NCBI GenBank assembly: GCA_037367405.1
Contig: JAZKJV010005551.1
Location: 1-64,000, forward strand
Source: Ottelia alismoides
Taxonomy: Eukaryota > Streptophyta > Magnoliopsida > Alismatales > Hydrocharitaceae
Direction: 5' to 3'
DNA length: 64,000 bases
Shown piece by piece: positions 11,257 to 21,084 of the stretch. Every line of letters starts with the position of its first letter. Positions within the stretch are counted from its first letter, which is position 1. The notes under the pieces were generated by a model that was given only the letters and a program-made list of their open reading frames with translations, did no database searches and was not told where the DNA came from. The translations under genes were made by a program, and so were the position numbers.

Positions 11257-12273
11257 CTATCTAAGAGTCTTGATTGGTTTTCCCAATCTTGTCTCCACTT
11301 CCGTCTTATATCTCTTAAATGTCTCAAGTGCTTCCGACTTTCTTCTTAAGAGATAGACATAGGAGAACTTCGAGTAGTCATCAATGAATGTTATAAAGTA
11401 TTCTTTATTTCTATGTGTGCTGATGCTCAGTGGTCCACATATGTCTGAATGGATCAAACCTAGTAATTCTGTTGATCGAATTCCGGTTGAGAAGGGTTTT
11501 CTCGTCATTTTACCGGTCAGACAGTGTTCGCAGGGAAATATCCTTGCACCCGTGATCTTAGGTAATAATTTTACCTTAATCATTTGATCCATCTTAGAAT
11601 TTCCGGGATGACCCAATCTCATGTGCCACAAGTCATAATCAGACAAATAACACAAGGAATAATCAGAAGCGACATTCATTGATTTACTAGAATTTATTAC
11701 AGGAAGACAGAATAGGTCATGCTCGGGTACAAATTTTCCCATCGCATAGACCTTCTTATTCTTGCCTATAGAAACACGTTTATTATAAAAACGGACTTCA
11801 AAATCCTTCTTAAGCAGCACTGGGACTGAGATCAGGTTCCGGCGTATCCCTGGAGTGTATAGTACGTCATTCAGTACCATAATGCTATCCCCCAAGTCAA
11901 GCCTGTATGTCCCAACACCTTCTACGTCCAGGTAGGTGTTGTTCCCCATGAAAATCCTATGTTCGCCTTTGCTCAGTTCCTTAAAGTCCACCAGGCATTC
12001 CTTCGTCTTGGCGTTGTGTCTGGTTGCTCCAGAATCGATCCACCATCCATCACTGTCCATGATGACGGAGTTGCATTCCACGACTGCCGCGAATTCCATT
12101 TTCTTCTTGCCTTTATTTTCAGGCACTTTAGAATTTCCTGGCTTCTTCTTGTTGGGGCAATTGACCTTGAAATGGCCATATTTGCCACAACCGTAGCAAG
12201 AACCGCGTGGGTATTTCCCACTCTTTCTCTTGAATTTCGCCTTGGAGGGGCCCACCCTTTTCTTCACGTGCAC
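11257..12273 (-). pseudogene. copia-1 gag zinc knuckle, protease and integrase core
   Basis: 338 codons. Residues 26-39 are CYGCGKYGHFKVNC, a CCHC knuckle for RNA packaging. WWIDSGATRHN near residue 77 is the aspartic protease active site. DLWHMRLGHPGNSKM and CEHCLTGKMTRKPF form the pre-integrase zinc region. IHSDICGPL and FIDDYSKFSYVYLL belong to the integrase catalytic core. The frame then breaks at about 11260. The preceding gag frame overlaps by about 10 bp in another phase, so a frameshift separates them. Confidence 0.9.
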
Positions 12274-12945
12274 AGCTTCGCTTCTTCTTCCTCCTCGACC
12301 TCAAAGATCTCAACTTTCGATCTTTGTTTGGAAAGGTCCTGCTCAATTGCCAACTGTGCAGGTAGGTCCGTCACCGACATAATGTTGCCACTCATCCGCA
12401 AAGATGTGGCAACCATGTCGAATGACGGAGGGAGACTTCCTAATATGGCTGCGATCTGCATCCTCTCTGGAATTGCGCAATCAGCAGCCGCAAGATCCTT
12501 GGCCATCACGATCATCTTATTCACGTGCTCGAGGACGCTTTCAGATTCCTTCATTCTACACGAGTTGTACTTGTGTAGAAGAAGTTGGACGCTCACTTCC
12601 GATTTGTAGTGATATTTCTCTTTGACCGCGGTCCAGAGCTCGTAAGCTGATTCACAGCTCTCAAAGACCCGAATTAGGTTCAGATCCATGTGGGTCAGTA
12701 TAAAGTTCCTAGCCCTATTATCTGTTTTCTCCCACTGTTTGCGGGACCTAATCTCTTCCACAGTTGAATTCTCAGATAATGTAGGGCCGGGTTTATCAAT
12801 GATGGTGTGTATGCTATCGTGTAGCAGGCCATAGTAGATCTTTCTACTCCACAACTCGTAATTAGTACCGTTAAGGTAACTCGTAATTAGTACCGTTAAG
12901 GTGCTCTATTTTCCATACCTCAGTGGCAATAGTTTTGCTTGTCAT
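12264..12945 (-). pseudogene. copia-1 gag N-terminal part (UBN2 type), broken by a 25-bp duplication
   Basis: The probable start is ATG at 12945 (MTSKTIATEV...LNGTNYEL). The main open part (12854-12264) carries the family pattern LWTAVKEKYHYKS, LHKYNSCRMKE and ILGSLPPSFDMVA typical of plant copia gag. The join is disrupted because 25 bp (12853-12877) is repeated directly at 12878-12902, adding stops and shifting phase. An acidic run EVEEEEEA ends the frame. In an active element this forms the particle shell. Confidence 0.85.
12853..12902. repeat. 25-bp tandem duplication inside copia-1 gag
   Basis: The unit AACTCGTAATTAGTACCG plus TTAAGGT occurs twice back to back with no difference. 25 is not a multiple of three, so it breaks the gag frame and adds stop codons. 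It is absent from related gag genes by reading-frame logic, so it is a late mutation. Confidence 0.9.
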
Positions 12946-13102
12946 ATTGGATCTTAATAGATAGTGCGGCAGCCCTAGGGTTTCGTTGAGAAACTGGGAC
13001 TCAACAGATGGTGCAGCGGCGGCGGATCTGAACAAGTTCGACATCTGCAGCGATGGATCTCGAAAGCGCGCGTGGTTTGTGGTAGCGAGATCGATCTTAC
13101 AT

Positions 13103-13114
13103 GCTCTGATACCA
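13103..13114 (-). promoter_or_regulatory. copia-1 primer-binding site
   Basis: On the minus strand TGGTATCAGAGC lies one base inside the 5' LTR. It complements the 3' end of plant initiator tRNA-Met and would prime minus-strand synthesis. Confidence 0.9.
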
Positions 13115-13115
13115 G

Positions 13116-13414
13116 TGTTGCGTCGTCTCCAGGTACGCCCTTCCGTATGGCTTACGAGAGAACGACTACAGGGTAGATCGAGAGAGAGAGAGATGGAGAA
13201 ATAGGGATGGGAGAGGGCTCCCTGTGGCGAGGTTGTTCTTGGATGATCTTCCCCCCTTATGGAGGTAGTCATATATAGGGGCGTGAATGTCCCCTCGCCA
13301 AGTCCGCCCCCTCCCCCACACGCGGCAGTTATGACCTCCTTGAGACTCGGCCCTCGCGCAACCGTCGGCGACGGTTTTGACCATTCGGTCATTCCCGCGA
13401 GAATCGTTCTAACA
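13116..13414 (-). repeat. copia-1 5' LTR (299 bp)
   Basis: Runs TGTTGCGTCGTC...GTTCTAACA on the plus strand. It contains a GA-rich microsatellite and the 45-bp segment missing from the other LTR. As the complete copy it should hold the original promoter. Confidence 0.9.
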
Positions 13415-13870
13415 AATATATCTCCTCTTTTTGGGATTCTTTTAAGAACCTTCTCCCACTATTCTCAAAATGCTCTTTTTATTCTTTCATTTAGGTGAAC
13501 TTGGTGTGCATATGCACAAATAACTTTACGTACTTTACTCTCAAATGACATTTAGTATCTTTGTTCTCAAAATCAGTTTAATCATCATATTTCGATATAC
13601 AAAACTCTCTTATTTTTACGGTTTCACTGTACTTTCCCTATAGGCCCTTTTTCATAAAAAACACTAACCCCATTTTGAACTTTCTCTTTTCCCAAACACC
13701 GTAACTTAAAATTAATTTTTTTAATCTCTAACCTTTTCCCTATCTCCATTTATCTCTAGCAAGTAAAAATGCTTATCCTTCTCTTATTCATTGCCTCAAA
13801 TACCTTACTGGTGAGCGTATCAATATTCCAAGTTCCAATCTGCAACATCATGTTATCTTAGACTAGTTCC
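13415..13870 (-). pseudogene. RTE LINE endonuclease, N-terminal part
   Basis: On the minus strand 13839-13815 encodes GTWNIDTLTS, the diagnostic start of the APE-type endonuclease of plant RTE LINEs (GTWNIGTLTG type). Around 13530-13495 ICAYAHQVHLNER matches the VSAYAPQVGL box. Stops occur between the two. This piece continues at 8547 on the other side of copia-1. Confidence 0.7.
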
Positions 13871-13879
13871 CTTACCCTT

Positions 13880-16290
13880 CATATCATTATCAACCCACTA
13901 AGATGGGGAGGACCCTTGCCTTGTTTGAGTTATGAGCGTATGCATTTTCCATGTGAGAACCTTTCAAACGCTGCATTACACTCAGATGACGATGTAGTGA
14001 CCCTTGCCAACTTTATACACATTGATGCACGCCGCTTGGTGGGGGTGCTCTGATGAGTTCTGATTGTATAGAATATGAATAATCCATGTTAAAAGGATTT
14101 TGAGAATTTTATGTCAGCTTGTCAGCTGCATAACACAATCCTCACTTAACCCAGCTTGGGACTACCGTGGAAAGTTAAACACCTCACTCTGACAGAGTTG
14201 CATTTTAAATGTGTAAAAAAAGATGATGGCCATAGCTACGGATTGATCAACAACTGTAGCTATAGCAATATGAAAGTTGAGGAGTTAAAGTAGGCTGGTG
14301 GAGCGGTGAAGATTCTAGTCAAGTATGAGCCAATGATTAGGAGATTTTTATGTAATTTACTCCTTATTTTATTCTGGTATTTGCACTATGCATCTTGCAC
14401 TGGGCCATGTTTCGTCATTGAGAAGTCTAAACTGGAAATCTTTAGGTTTCAGTTGAAGATGCTCAAACATGATTCACACACTTATATTTATTATTCCCAT
14501 CTGTTATCGTGTATTCTGAGTGGAGCACTAGAAAGTAATTTTACTTAATGCGCAACCCTTCATGATGTAAGCGACGCTTTTAAGTCTTGAAGGACCTGTA
14601 GAGTACCTGGATTTCTCTACCTATACGAGTGAGGGTAAAACCTCGAGGGCAAGGGTTTCTATAAACAGAAAGCATGCAGATCGCAACATTGCTAGAAGCA
14701 GTTTATCTTTGTATTTTTTTTCTTACATGGGATGCACAAGATCGTGATATATTCGCACTTATTTTGCAGTGGAAAAACTCTTGCGTCTTTTCAGCACGAC
14801 TACGCCGACCTTGCTTATTGAACCTAGACGTCAGTGTGCCGTTTGCTTGGTAAGCTGCTGGAAAATTTTCACTTTGGGACACCCAAGAGATGATAGATGT
14901 CCTGTGTCTGTGACTGCCTCCTAGCTTTTCCTCCAGGAATGTGCTTCTCTTTGACTAAGTTGCGTATTTTGTGCCATATTTTTTAATCGAACCAGTTATA
15001 TTAAGACATGGAATTTGCTGGCTTAGTCAAATTACCACGTATTGAAAATGAGATGGAGCGAGATAGCTCTCTTTTTTTTAAGTCTTGCATAACAAAATTT
15101 ATGTATGCTGAGGCCCACTGTAGTTCGAAATGGAAATGCTTTATTAGCAACGTTCTCGTGATGAAAGTGTGGATCTAGGCACCAGTCATCCGAGAACCTG
15201 ACATGATCAGAGATGTGCACATGTATCGTGTGGGGATAGCATTACACTTATTTGGCTATGTCCAGGGGGTTTCTATCAGGCATATGTTCATAAGTATGCA
15301 CATTATATTATGCACTGTATCGAAACCGACGGAGACACGATACTACGCTCCCCCGCTGATTAGTTAATGCTTGCAGGTTGCAGTAGACTGATAACAGTAA
15401 CACGGGTACCCTAGTATGCCATGTCTTAGATAATAGGGGATGGTTTATATCTCAGCGCAAGTGAATCTTGTCAAGACGTTTTTGTTCTTGAATCTGACGT
15501 GCCATTAACTCTCCGATTGATTCCCCCATTGAAAATCTCCAATGTAATTTATTCGCAGATTTTGCGATAAAAAACTGAACGTCCATGGTTGTCTTTTATG
15601 CCACGACGATGCGATTAACACGGTCCTCGGGACACAGGAGGTTGTTCCTTGGCTCTTAAAACAGCCATGCCACCACGTTTGACCACGATGTCGAACATCC
15701 AAATACAGTAATGTTTGTCAATCATGCACATCACAATCATAATGTCAAACATCCAAATACAGTAATGTCCGTTAATCAATCATAGACATCACAATCTTAG
15801 GATTCAACTATTACTAACCACCATCCTCAAAAAATATGGCGAAAGTTCATGCTATTGTAAAGGCCTTTGTAGGAGGTGCTTATCATCTTATTCCAAAAAA
15901 GTATTCTTCGTTCTTTAAAGAATTTGTTTGTTTGTAAGAAAAAGAAGCCTTCTGTTGTTTTCTATTACAAATTACCAAAGCTTATCTAGAAAGCATAACG
16001 ACTTCATTATTCCCCCCAATAATCAGAACGTCTTAATTTATATCACAAGCAGTACTATCTTTTCTTTTTCCTTCACGATCCTAATCCGTTTCTTCATGAA
16101 AACTATGTAGATCACGGCATTGAACGCTCCCCACTTCTTTATCCTTGAACGTGCTGTCTTTGCCTGCAGGATACACGTATTATATGTACACGATTACACT
16201 GGAGAAACTAATTCACAAGTACTCAATCGAATCTATGTTTATCAGAACCTTGTCATACAAGGTCCAATGAACAATTTAGGATCTCAAAAC
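13880..16290. other. No confident gene
   Basis: No transposon domain or complete gene is recognised. Around 14229-14265 an inverted repeat (ATAGCTAC / GTAGCTAT, loop about 20 nt) could form a small hairpin. Near 14770-14850 an open stretch sits between a TTTTGCAG-like acceptor and a GTAAGC-like donor; this is only a weak exon candidate. A short tandem repeat lies at 15688-15800. This is probably the 3' intergenic side of the MATE pseudogene. Confidence 0.4.
15688..15800. repeat. Imperfect tandem repeat, about 54 bp x 2
   Basis: ATGTCGAACATCCAAATACA begins the first copy at 15688 and a near-identical unit starts at 15742. The second copy carries a small insertion (TTAATCAATC in place of GTCAATC). 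Confidence 0.75.
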
Positions 16291-19200
16291 TCCCATGAAA
16301 ATTTCCGACCATTTCTTAGGGATGTGAGTACTAGGAAAATGAGAGAGACGGAAAGATAGAGATAGACCTCGTGCTTACAATTACTCTTCAGTGTAATAGC
16401 GAAAAGAACCAAAGTCTGCAGGTCAACACCGGTCACCAAACCGCTCCATATACCCTTCATTCCAGACGACCAAACGGGAATAAGAATTACTAAAAAGCTT
16501 TGAAGTCGAATCGAAACTAACTAGATGGCATCATTGCATATGTACTAATGTACCTTCACACCAAGGTTGAAGCAAGATCCGAGCAAGAACCCTAATGGAA
16601 GTCCCACCATTCAGTAGCAGCGGATGTTCATGTACGCCACCAACCTCTCCCAGCCTGCTCCCACCGGTATACCTTCGCACGGGCATACTTAGAATCCTTA
16701 GCATATGTAGAACACTTAGCGTTGCAATGAACTCGACTATCATCTAGTCGAAACTGAGTTCAACTTGGGACAGATTAGAGGTAGCTCATCGGTTAGAACG
16801 GACTGCACACTGTTGAAGAGCAGACTCAGAGCAAAGAGGACGGTCACATTGGTGACCGCACCGGCCACCTCCTGGCTGTTGGTGAAGAGAAGGCCATACG
16901 TGTCCTTGAACACAAAAACCAGCCCGAAGAACACGAGCCTGAGTGCGGATGACATCACCACCACTGCTATGACTAGCTTAGCTGCCCTTGCCTCCCTGCT
17001 CTGAGCTCATTCGATATCCTCATGCTTGATTAAATTATTCAGGCACATCCATCATCATCAAGTAATTGCGTGCATGCATGATAAATTCAACTTTATTCAG
17101 AATGGAAGTGATGATTCCGCGCCTGATTGCTGCATGGAATTTGAAGAACACCATGATCTCCCATCCAGAGAGGTTCAAACTGTCCATAAAAGTTAATCAG
17201 CAAGGCACCAAAAAGATATATAAGTCGAAGATTTAATGAAAAAAAATCAGAGATCACTAGATAGAAAATGCGGCAACTGCAACATGCGGGTCTTGAAGTC
17301 GTCCGGCCAACACCAAGAGGAACGTATAGTAACACAACTCCAAGCTGCATATGCTTCGAATCAGTTCCTATACAATGCTTTTAATACATCTATAAAAAAA
17401 ATTATCGCCTATATACACTAAGAATCAAGCGTCAGTGCAGGTATTTGAAATTTCTTAATCATAATATAATTATATAAAGTGAATGCACAAGCCATTTAAA
17501 AAAATTACTTTCCTGCCGTATTGTAAATTAACATTCTCACCCCCCCAAATAAAAGAAAAATCACAGTATTTCGCCAATTAATTTAGCTATAAAAATAAGG
17601 GTTTTATTTCCCTTTAAGGGTTTTATTTTCCAATTAAATACCTCAACTATGCATCTACTTCCTATACAAATAAATGCCTCATGCATCTATTTCTTATTAA
17701 GGGTTTTATTTTTCAAATGTAACAAAAGATGTCGACGTTAAATTCTAAAGTTGAAAGTTATAATTTTTGGTGAGTTATTGAGAATCGATGCATAATTCAT
17801 GCCCATTCTGTAATTTACCCTAAAAATAAAATGAAACTTACCACACCATGATGGCAGAAGCAATGGACAGCCTCGTGAAAGCTCCGAGCTCCCTGAATAC
17901 CCCCCTGCTGAACCCGGTCCACGCACTGGGGAACGCCCCCGACACAAATGTACATTAACTACAAGATCACGATGACCCACCTCGCCACATTGCGCAACAC
18001 AGCTCCCACCAGGCCAAGCCTGAATTGAACTATGAGCACCCAGCTGAGCATGAGGTGCATCGCCAGCGCCACCGCGGAGACCGCCGCCATGACCACCACC
18101 TTGCTCTGCGTCTGCAGGAACTTCTGCATTGGGAAACTGAAGCCGTAGGTGATGAGCTGGGGGATCATGTAGAACAAGAAAGTCCCTGCAAGGTCTGCGA
18201 TGCCGCGGTCCTGACCAAGGAGATGAAGGATGGGAGCAGCTAAGAGGTAGAGGGGGAGGAGACAGACACAGGCTATGGCGAGGATGACCCACAAGCGTTG
18301 CATGTAGATGTCGAGCATGCTCAGCTGCTTCGCTGCGAAGGCGTAGCATCTCAAATGCACTGCCCATGCCCAGCTGCACGAACATGAAAGGAAATGAAAT
18401 TATTTTCAGTTCCACAGAGATAATTCTGATTTTTTTTGTTTTCTCTAATATTTTTCTTGTTTTAATGCATCTTTATCAAGCTTGTTGTGGATCTCTAATA
18501 CATGAATTTTTTTATGTTTTTTTTAGCTCAAACTCCTACTTTTCAGCTCTTGTCGTGGATCTCTAATACATGAAATTTTCTATTCACAGAAAACAAATTT
18601 CCTATACAATCAACACCACCTTAAATGCTTCACATTTCTCGACGACATGATCAAGGATTCATTGAGTCACCCCATTACATGAAAACCTATCACACTATCT
18701 CCCGCATTTACAAAAAAAACTGTAAACTTCTTCCCTTTGCAAGAATACCATTAATGGCGGCATTTTTCCTGTAAAACAAAGATCACAAGGGTGTCTTCAT
18801 AAATAAAAAATTTTCAACCCATTCATGGAAGGTACTCATGCAAAAGCACCGATAAATAATAATAAAGGGAAGGACGTGAATATCTGTATGAATTGCATGA
18901 CAAAAAGGATCACTAAAGAAAAGATACATACAGTTGTGCACCAGAAATCGACATATAATTAAAAGCCTCAGAAATTCAAACTGGATTATTAGGGAGTCAA
19001 ACTGGATTATTAGGGGAGCGACAAATACTGCCTACTAAGGAAAAATGCATCTGTTTATTAAAAAAACATCAATCACAGTTGGTCCAAATGTTAATGCCTT
19101 TCCATAACTTCCCTAAGATGTTCTCCAATAGTTGGCCTGCTCTTATTCAGATTTCTACCAGCAATGCAGTATCAATACAAGATCTGAGCTGATCGAACAG

Positions 19201-19583
19201 AGACTGAACACATGAATTATACAGTCAAAACCTTTAAACAGACACAAACTCAAACAAACAACAAAAAAGAACGGATTCAAATCGAAGGATATATACCATG
19301 GTGCCGAAGACAAAGCCTGCGATGACGATGTTCTCTGTGGAGACAGCATCAAGCTCGAGGGTGGTGAAGTGGCCGGCAAGATCTCTGTGACAGCTTCGAG
19401 GGAATACTGCGCTATGGAGGTGAAGATTGCAGGAATGGTGAGGCTCCACAGCTTTCTGTTCTCCTTCACTGCATACTTGAAAAAGTCGCCGCAGCTCTCA
19501 ATCTCTTCCATGTCATTCTCCTCCTCGTCACCACTAACCTTCTCTGCCACCAGCAGTGGTTCCTCCATTCCCTTCTTGGCCAT
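16290..19583 (-). pseudogene. MATE (DTX/DETOXIFICATION) transporter pseudogene
   Basis: Plant MATE proteins are 12-helix antiporters that export metabolites or organic acids using proton or sodium gradients. Exons read on the minus strand: 19583-19297 (start MAKKGMEEPLL, acidic N-terminus, LWSLTIPAIFTSIAQYSL, first helix, donor GT at 19296); 18373-17842 (acceptor GCAG; LGMGSAFEM, then MLDIYMQRLWVIL, LLPLYLLAAPILHLLGQD, MIPQLITYGFSFPMQKFLQTQSKV, FVSGAFPSAWTGFSR); 17344-17258 (TFLLVLAGRLQDPHVAV); about 17180-17110 (LSGWEIMVFF); about 17024-16793 (VFFGLVFVFKDTYGLLFTNS); about 16690-16548 (AGWERLVAYMN, GLPLGFLLG); 16454 to about 16300 (GIWSGLVTGVDLQTLVL). Lesions: 1-base loss in exon 1, a deletion shifting frame after AFEM, a stop plus 1-base insertion before FVSGAF, and a stop after AYMNIRCY. 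Introns look intact, so this is a decayed gene, not a retrocopy. The substrate is unknown. Confidence 0.85.
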
Positions 19584-19589
19584 CTCTTT

Positions 19590-20045
19590 CTCTGTGTGTT
19601 TGAAATTATGCCCAGGACCAATTCCCTTTAAATATATGTGAGTGCCAATTCTAATTATTATCACGGAGGATGTCCACCGTTGGATGTGGGAAACAATTGC
19701 AAATGAATGGATAAAATGATATAAGAGAACATTTACTTTGTTGCGACCTGGTCTACAAGCATTGATGTTTCTACCCATCATAAGCTTCATGCAACTTATG
19801 TCCATCCAAAGAATGCATTTATTCAGTCTACCGGTAAGCTTGATCATGATTAAACATCATTACAAATTTAAGATTTTGTTGTCTAAGAAATAGTCATTAA
19901 TCTCGTTGATTCAACCAAAGAAATTCCGCCAATGCATTTCTTCAAATGGCTTCTTTTCAAAACATGTAATTTGGAGGATATTTGTCACCTACTTCAAATT
20001 CCATCATATTTTTGAGATAATTGCTTCCAAAAATGACAGATACTA
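19590..20045. other. Upstream flank of the MATE pseudogene
   Basis: Sequence 5' to the MATE start codon. It holds only a short open frame running into the first exon and no domain. A former promoter may lie here, but I see no convincing TATA or other element. Confidence 0.4.
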
Positions 20046-20049
20046 CCAC

Positions 20050-20420
20050 AAATAACTGTGAGTAAACTTCATGCCGTCAAAAGAGATGCGGGAACTTGTT
20101 CCTTCAGTTCAAACACAGAAGCAGAGATCTGGAGTGGAAGAGGTTGCCGGAGGGGTACACCATCCATGTTCCTTCGGAGGCATCTACAGATACTCCTCCA
20201 TTTCTGGAGGGGCCCATCTGTTGTGTTCACCCTGATGGATATTCCTTTCTGTTCTGCATGATGATCGGTCGGGCAAGGGTGCCCTGTCCTAGATTGTTTG
20301 CACTGACAAGTAGAGACTATTGTCAATTTGTTCAGGATCGTCGGTCGGACTCGAGGTGTTGGATTCTCTACTTTCTCTTGAGCAAAGAGTGTAAGATTTC
20401 ATGTCCATGATGGAAGATCC
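20050..20420 (+). pseudogene. L1-type LINE scrap
   Basis: An open stretch reads DGYSFLFCMMIGRARVPCPRLFALTSRDYCQF, matching the plant L1 ORF2 region of the form DG.S..FW.D.W...RFPRLFAL. Upstream, a frame with WSGRGCRRG resembles the preceding part of the same region. About 370 bp survive, with no tail and no TSD. Confidence 0.55.
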
Positions 20421-20464
20421 GAGTCTAATAGAAAGATCATCACCTTTCGGTTTACAATCACTTT

Positions 20465-20625
20465 TTCATGACAACTTTCGCAGAATTGTCCTCTCGGGAA
20501 TCCAACTTCGAACATGAATAATGCACTCACGGAGATGCGGGCATTTTACATCGAAGAGGTTCATTCTTAGCACAGGACGGGAATCAATGCATCCCTTCTT
20601 GATGATGATAGATTTCTCCTCCCTG
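20465..20625 (-). other. Possible orphan exon
   Basis: On the minus strand a TTTTTGCAG acceptor-like site is followed by an open stretch (EEKSIIIKKGCIDSRPV, then RMNLFDVKCPHLRECII and IPERTILRKLS) ending in TGA. The sequence has no low-complexity character and is not a transposon domain I recognise. It could be the last exon of a lost gene or chance. No upstream exon is convincing. Confidence 0.25.
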
Positions 20626-20629
20626 CAAA

Positions 20630-21036
20630 AATGCAAACAAAACATCGTCAAGGTGTTAGGGGATGGTTTGTGAGACTGCAACTGAGCTGACTTCTTGCCG
20701 ACATTATTCTTGCTTGTTATTCGTCGGTGTGATGCTATCCAAGAATGCTGCCCTTTGCTGGCCTGACTTCCTCCTGGTACGCTTCATTTGATCTCACTCT
20801 TTGTCCCTTTCATCCTTTGTCTTCCAATCTTGAACCCTGCCAAGCATAAATTTGTGCAAGGTAATAACAAAAAGAACATTGTGACCTCAATTGAAATAGA
20901 TGTGACAGGTCCGACCTGTACTTAGACACAGTAAGTATAGCGTTCTTTACTATAGAAAAGGTGCCCGTCATAGGCATGCGAACTTACAAAGTAGGATGCG
21001 ATCTCTACATGCTCTCTGTCGCTCGCTTTCATGGAA
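20630..21036. other. Unassigned sequence
   Basis: Nothing recognisable between the orphan exon-like piece and the copia remnant that starts near 21037. Confidence 0.4.
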
Positions 21037-21082
21037 AAGCAAGAAGCAAAACATTGTTGCTAGGTCAAGTGTTGAATTCGAA
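21037..21082 (+). pseudogene. copia RNase H fragment, left of the L1 insertion
   Basis: Translation gives SWKSKKQNIVARSSVEFE, the copia RNase H motif. It is cut by the L1 inserted after 21082 and resumes at 31660 with YPTMTQ. The 16 bp AAGTGTTGAATTCGAA (21067-21082) is the left copy of the L1 TSD. Confidence 0.75.
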
Positions 21083-21084
21083 AT

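Larger units (their letters stand above)
8548..13414 (-). mobile_element. Complete Ty1/copia retrotransposon (copia-1), minus strand, inactivated
   Basis: Two LTRs (8548-8801 and 13116-13414, TGTT...AACA) flank a 4.3-kb internal region with, on the minus strand, PBS, gag, zinc knuckle, protease, integrase, reverse transcriptase, RNase H and PPT in copia order. The flanks are AATTT (8543-8547) and AATAT (13415-13419), a TSD with one mismatch. It interrupts the endonuclease of the RTE LINE. Several frameshifts, stops and a 25-bp tandem duplication in gag make it defective. The 3' LTR (left) lacks about 45 bp present in the 5' LTR. Confidence 0.92.
3990..13880 (-). mobile_element. RTE-type LINE, minus strand, broken into four pieces by three later insertions
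   Basis: Read on the minus strand, four separated segments line up in the order of one RTE LINE polyprotein: endonuclease start and core (13870-13415), end of the endonuclease and following linker (8547-7755), a second linker piece (6595-6314) and reverse transcriptase palm to C-terminus (5444 to about 3990). The pieces add up to about 3.0 kb, close to the usual RTE length. The gaps are exactly the copia element 8548-13414 and two 5'-truncated L1 copies, each with its own target duplication or near-duplication. Many stops and frameshifts make the LINE dead and older than all three insertions. Ends are approximate. Confidence 0.75.

Noticed and set aside
17738..18415. Unknown 225-codon protein on the minus strand at 18415-17738
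   Set aside because: It is an out-of-phase reading of MATE exon 2; the MATE motifs lie in the neighbouring frames.
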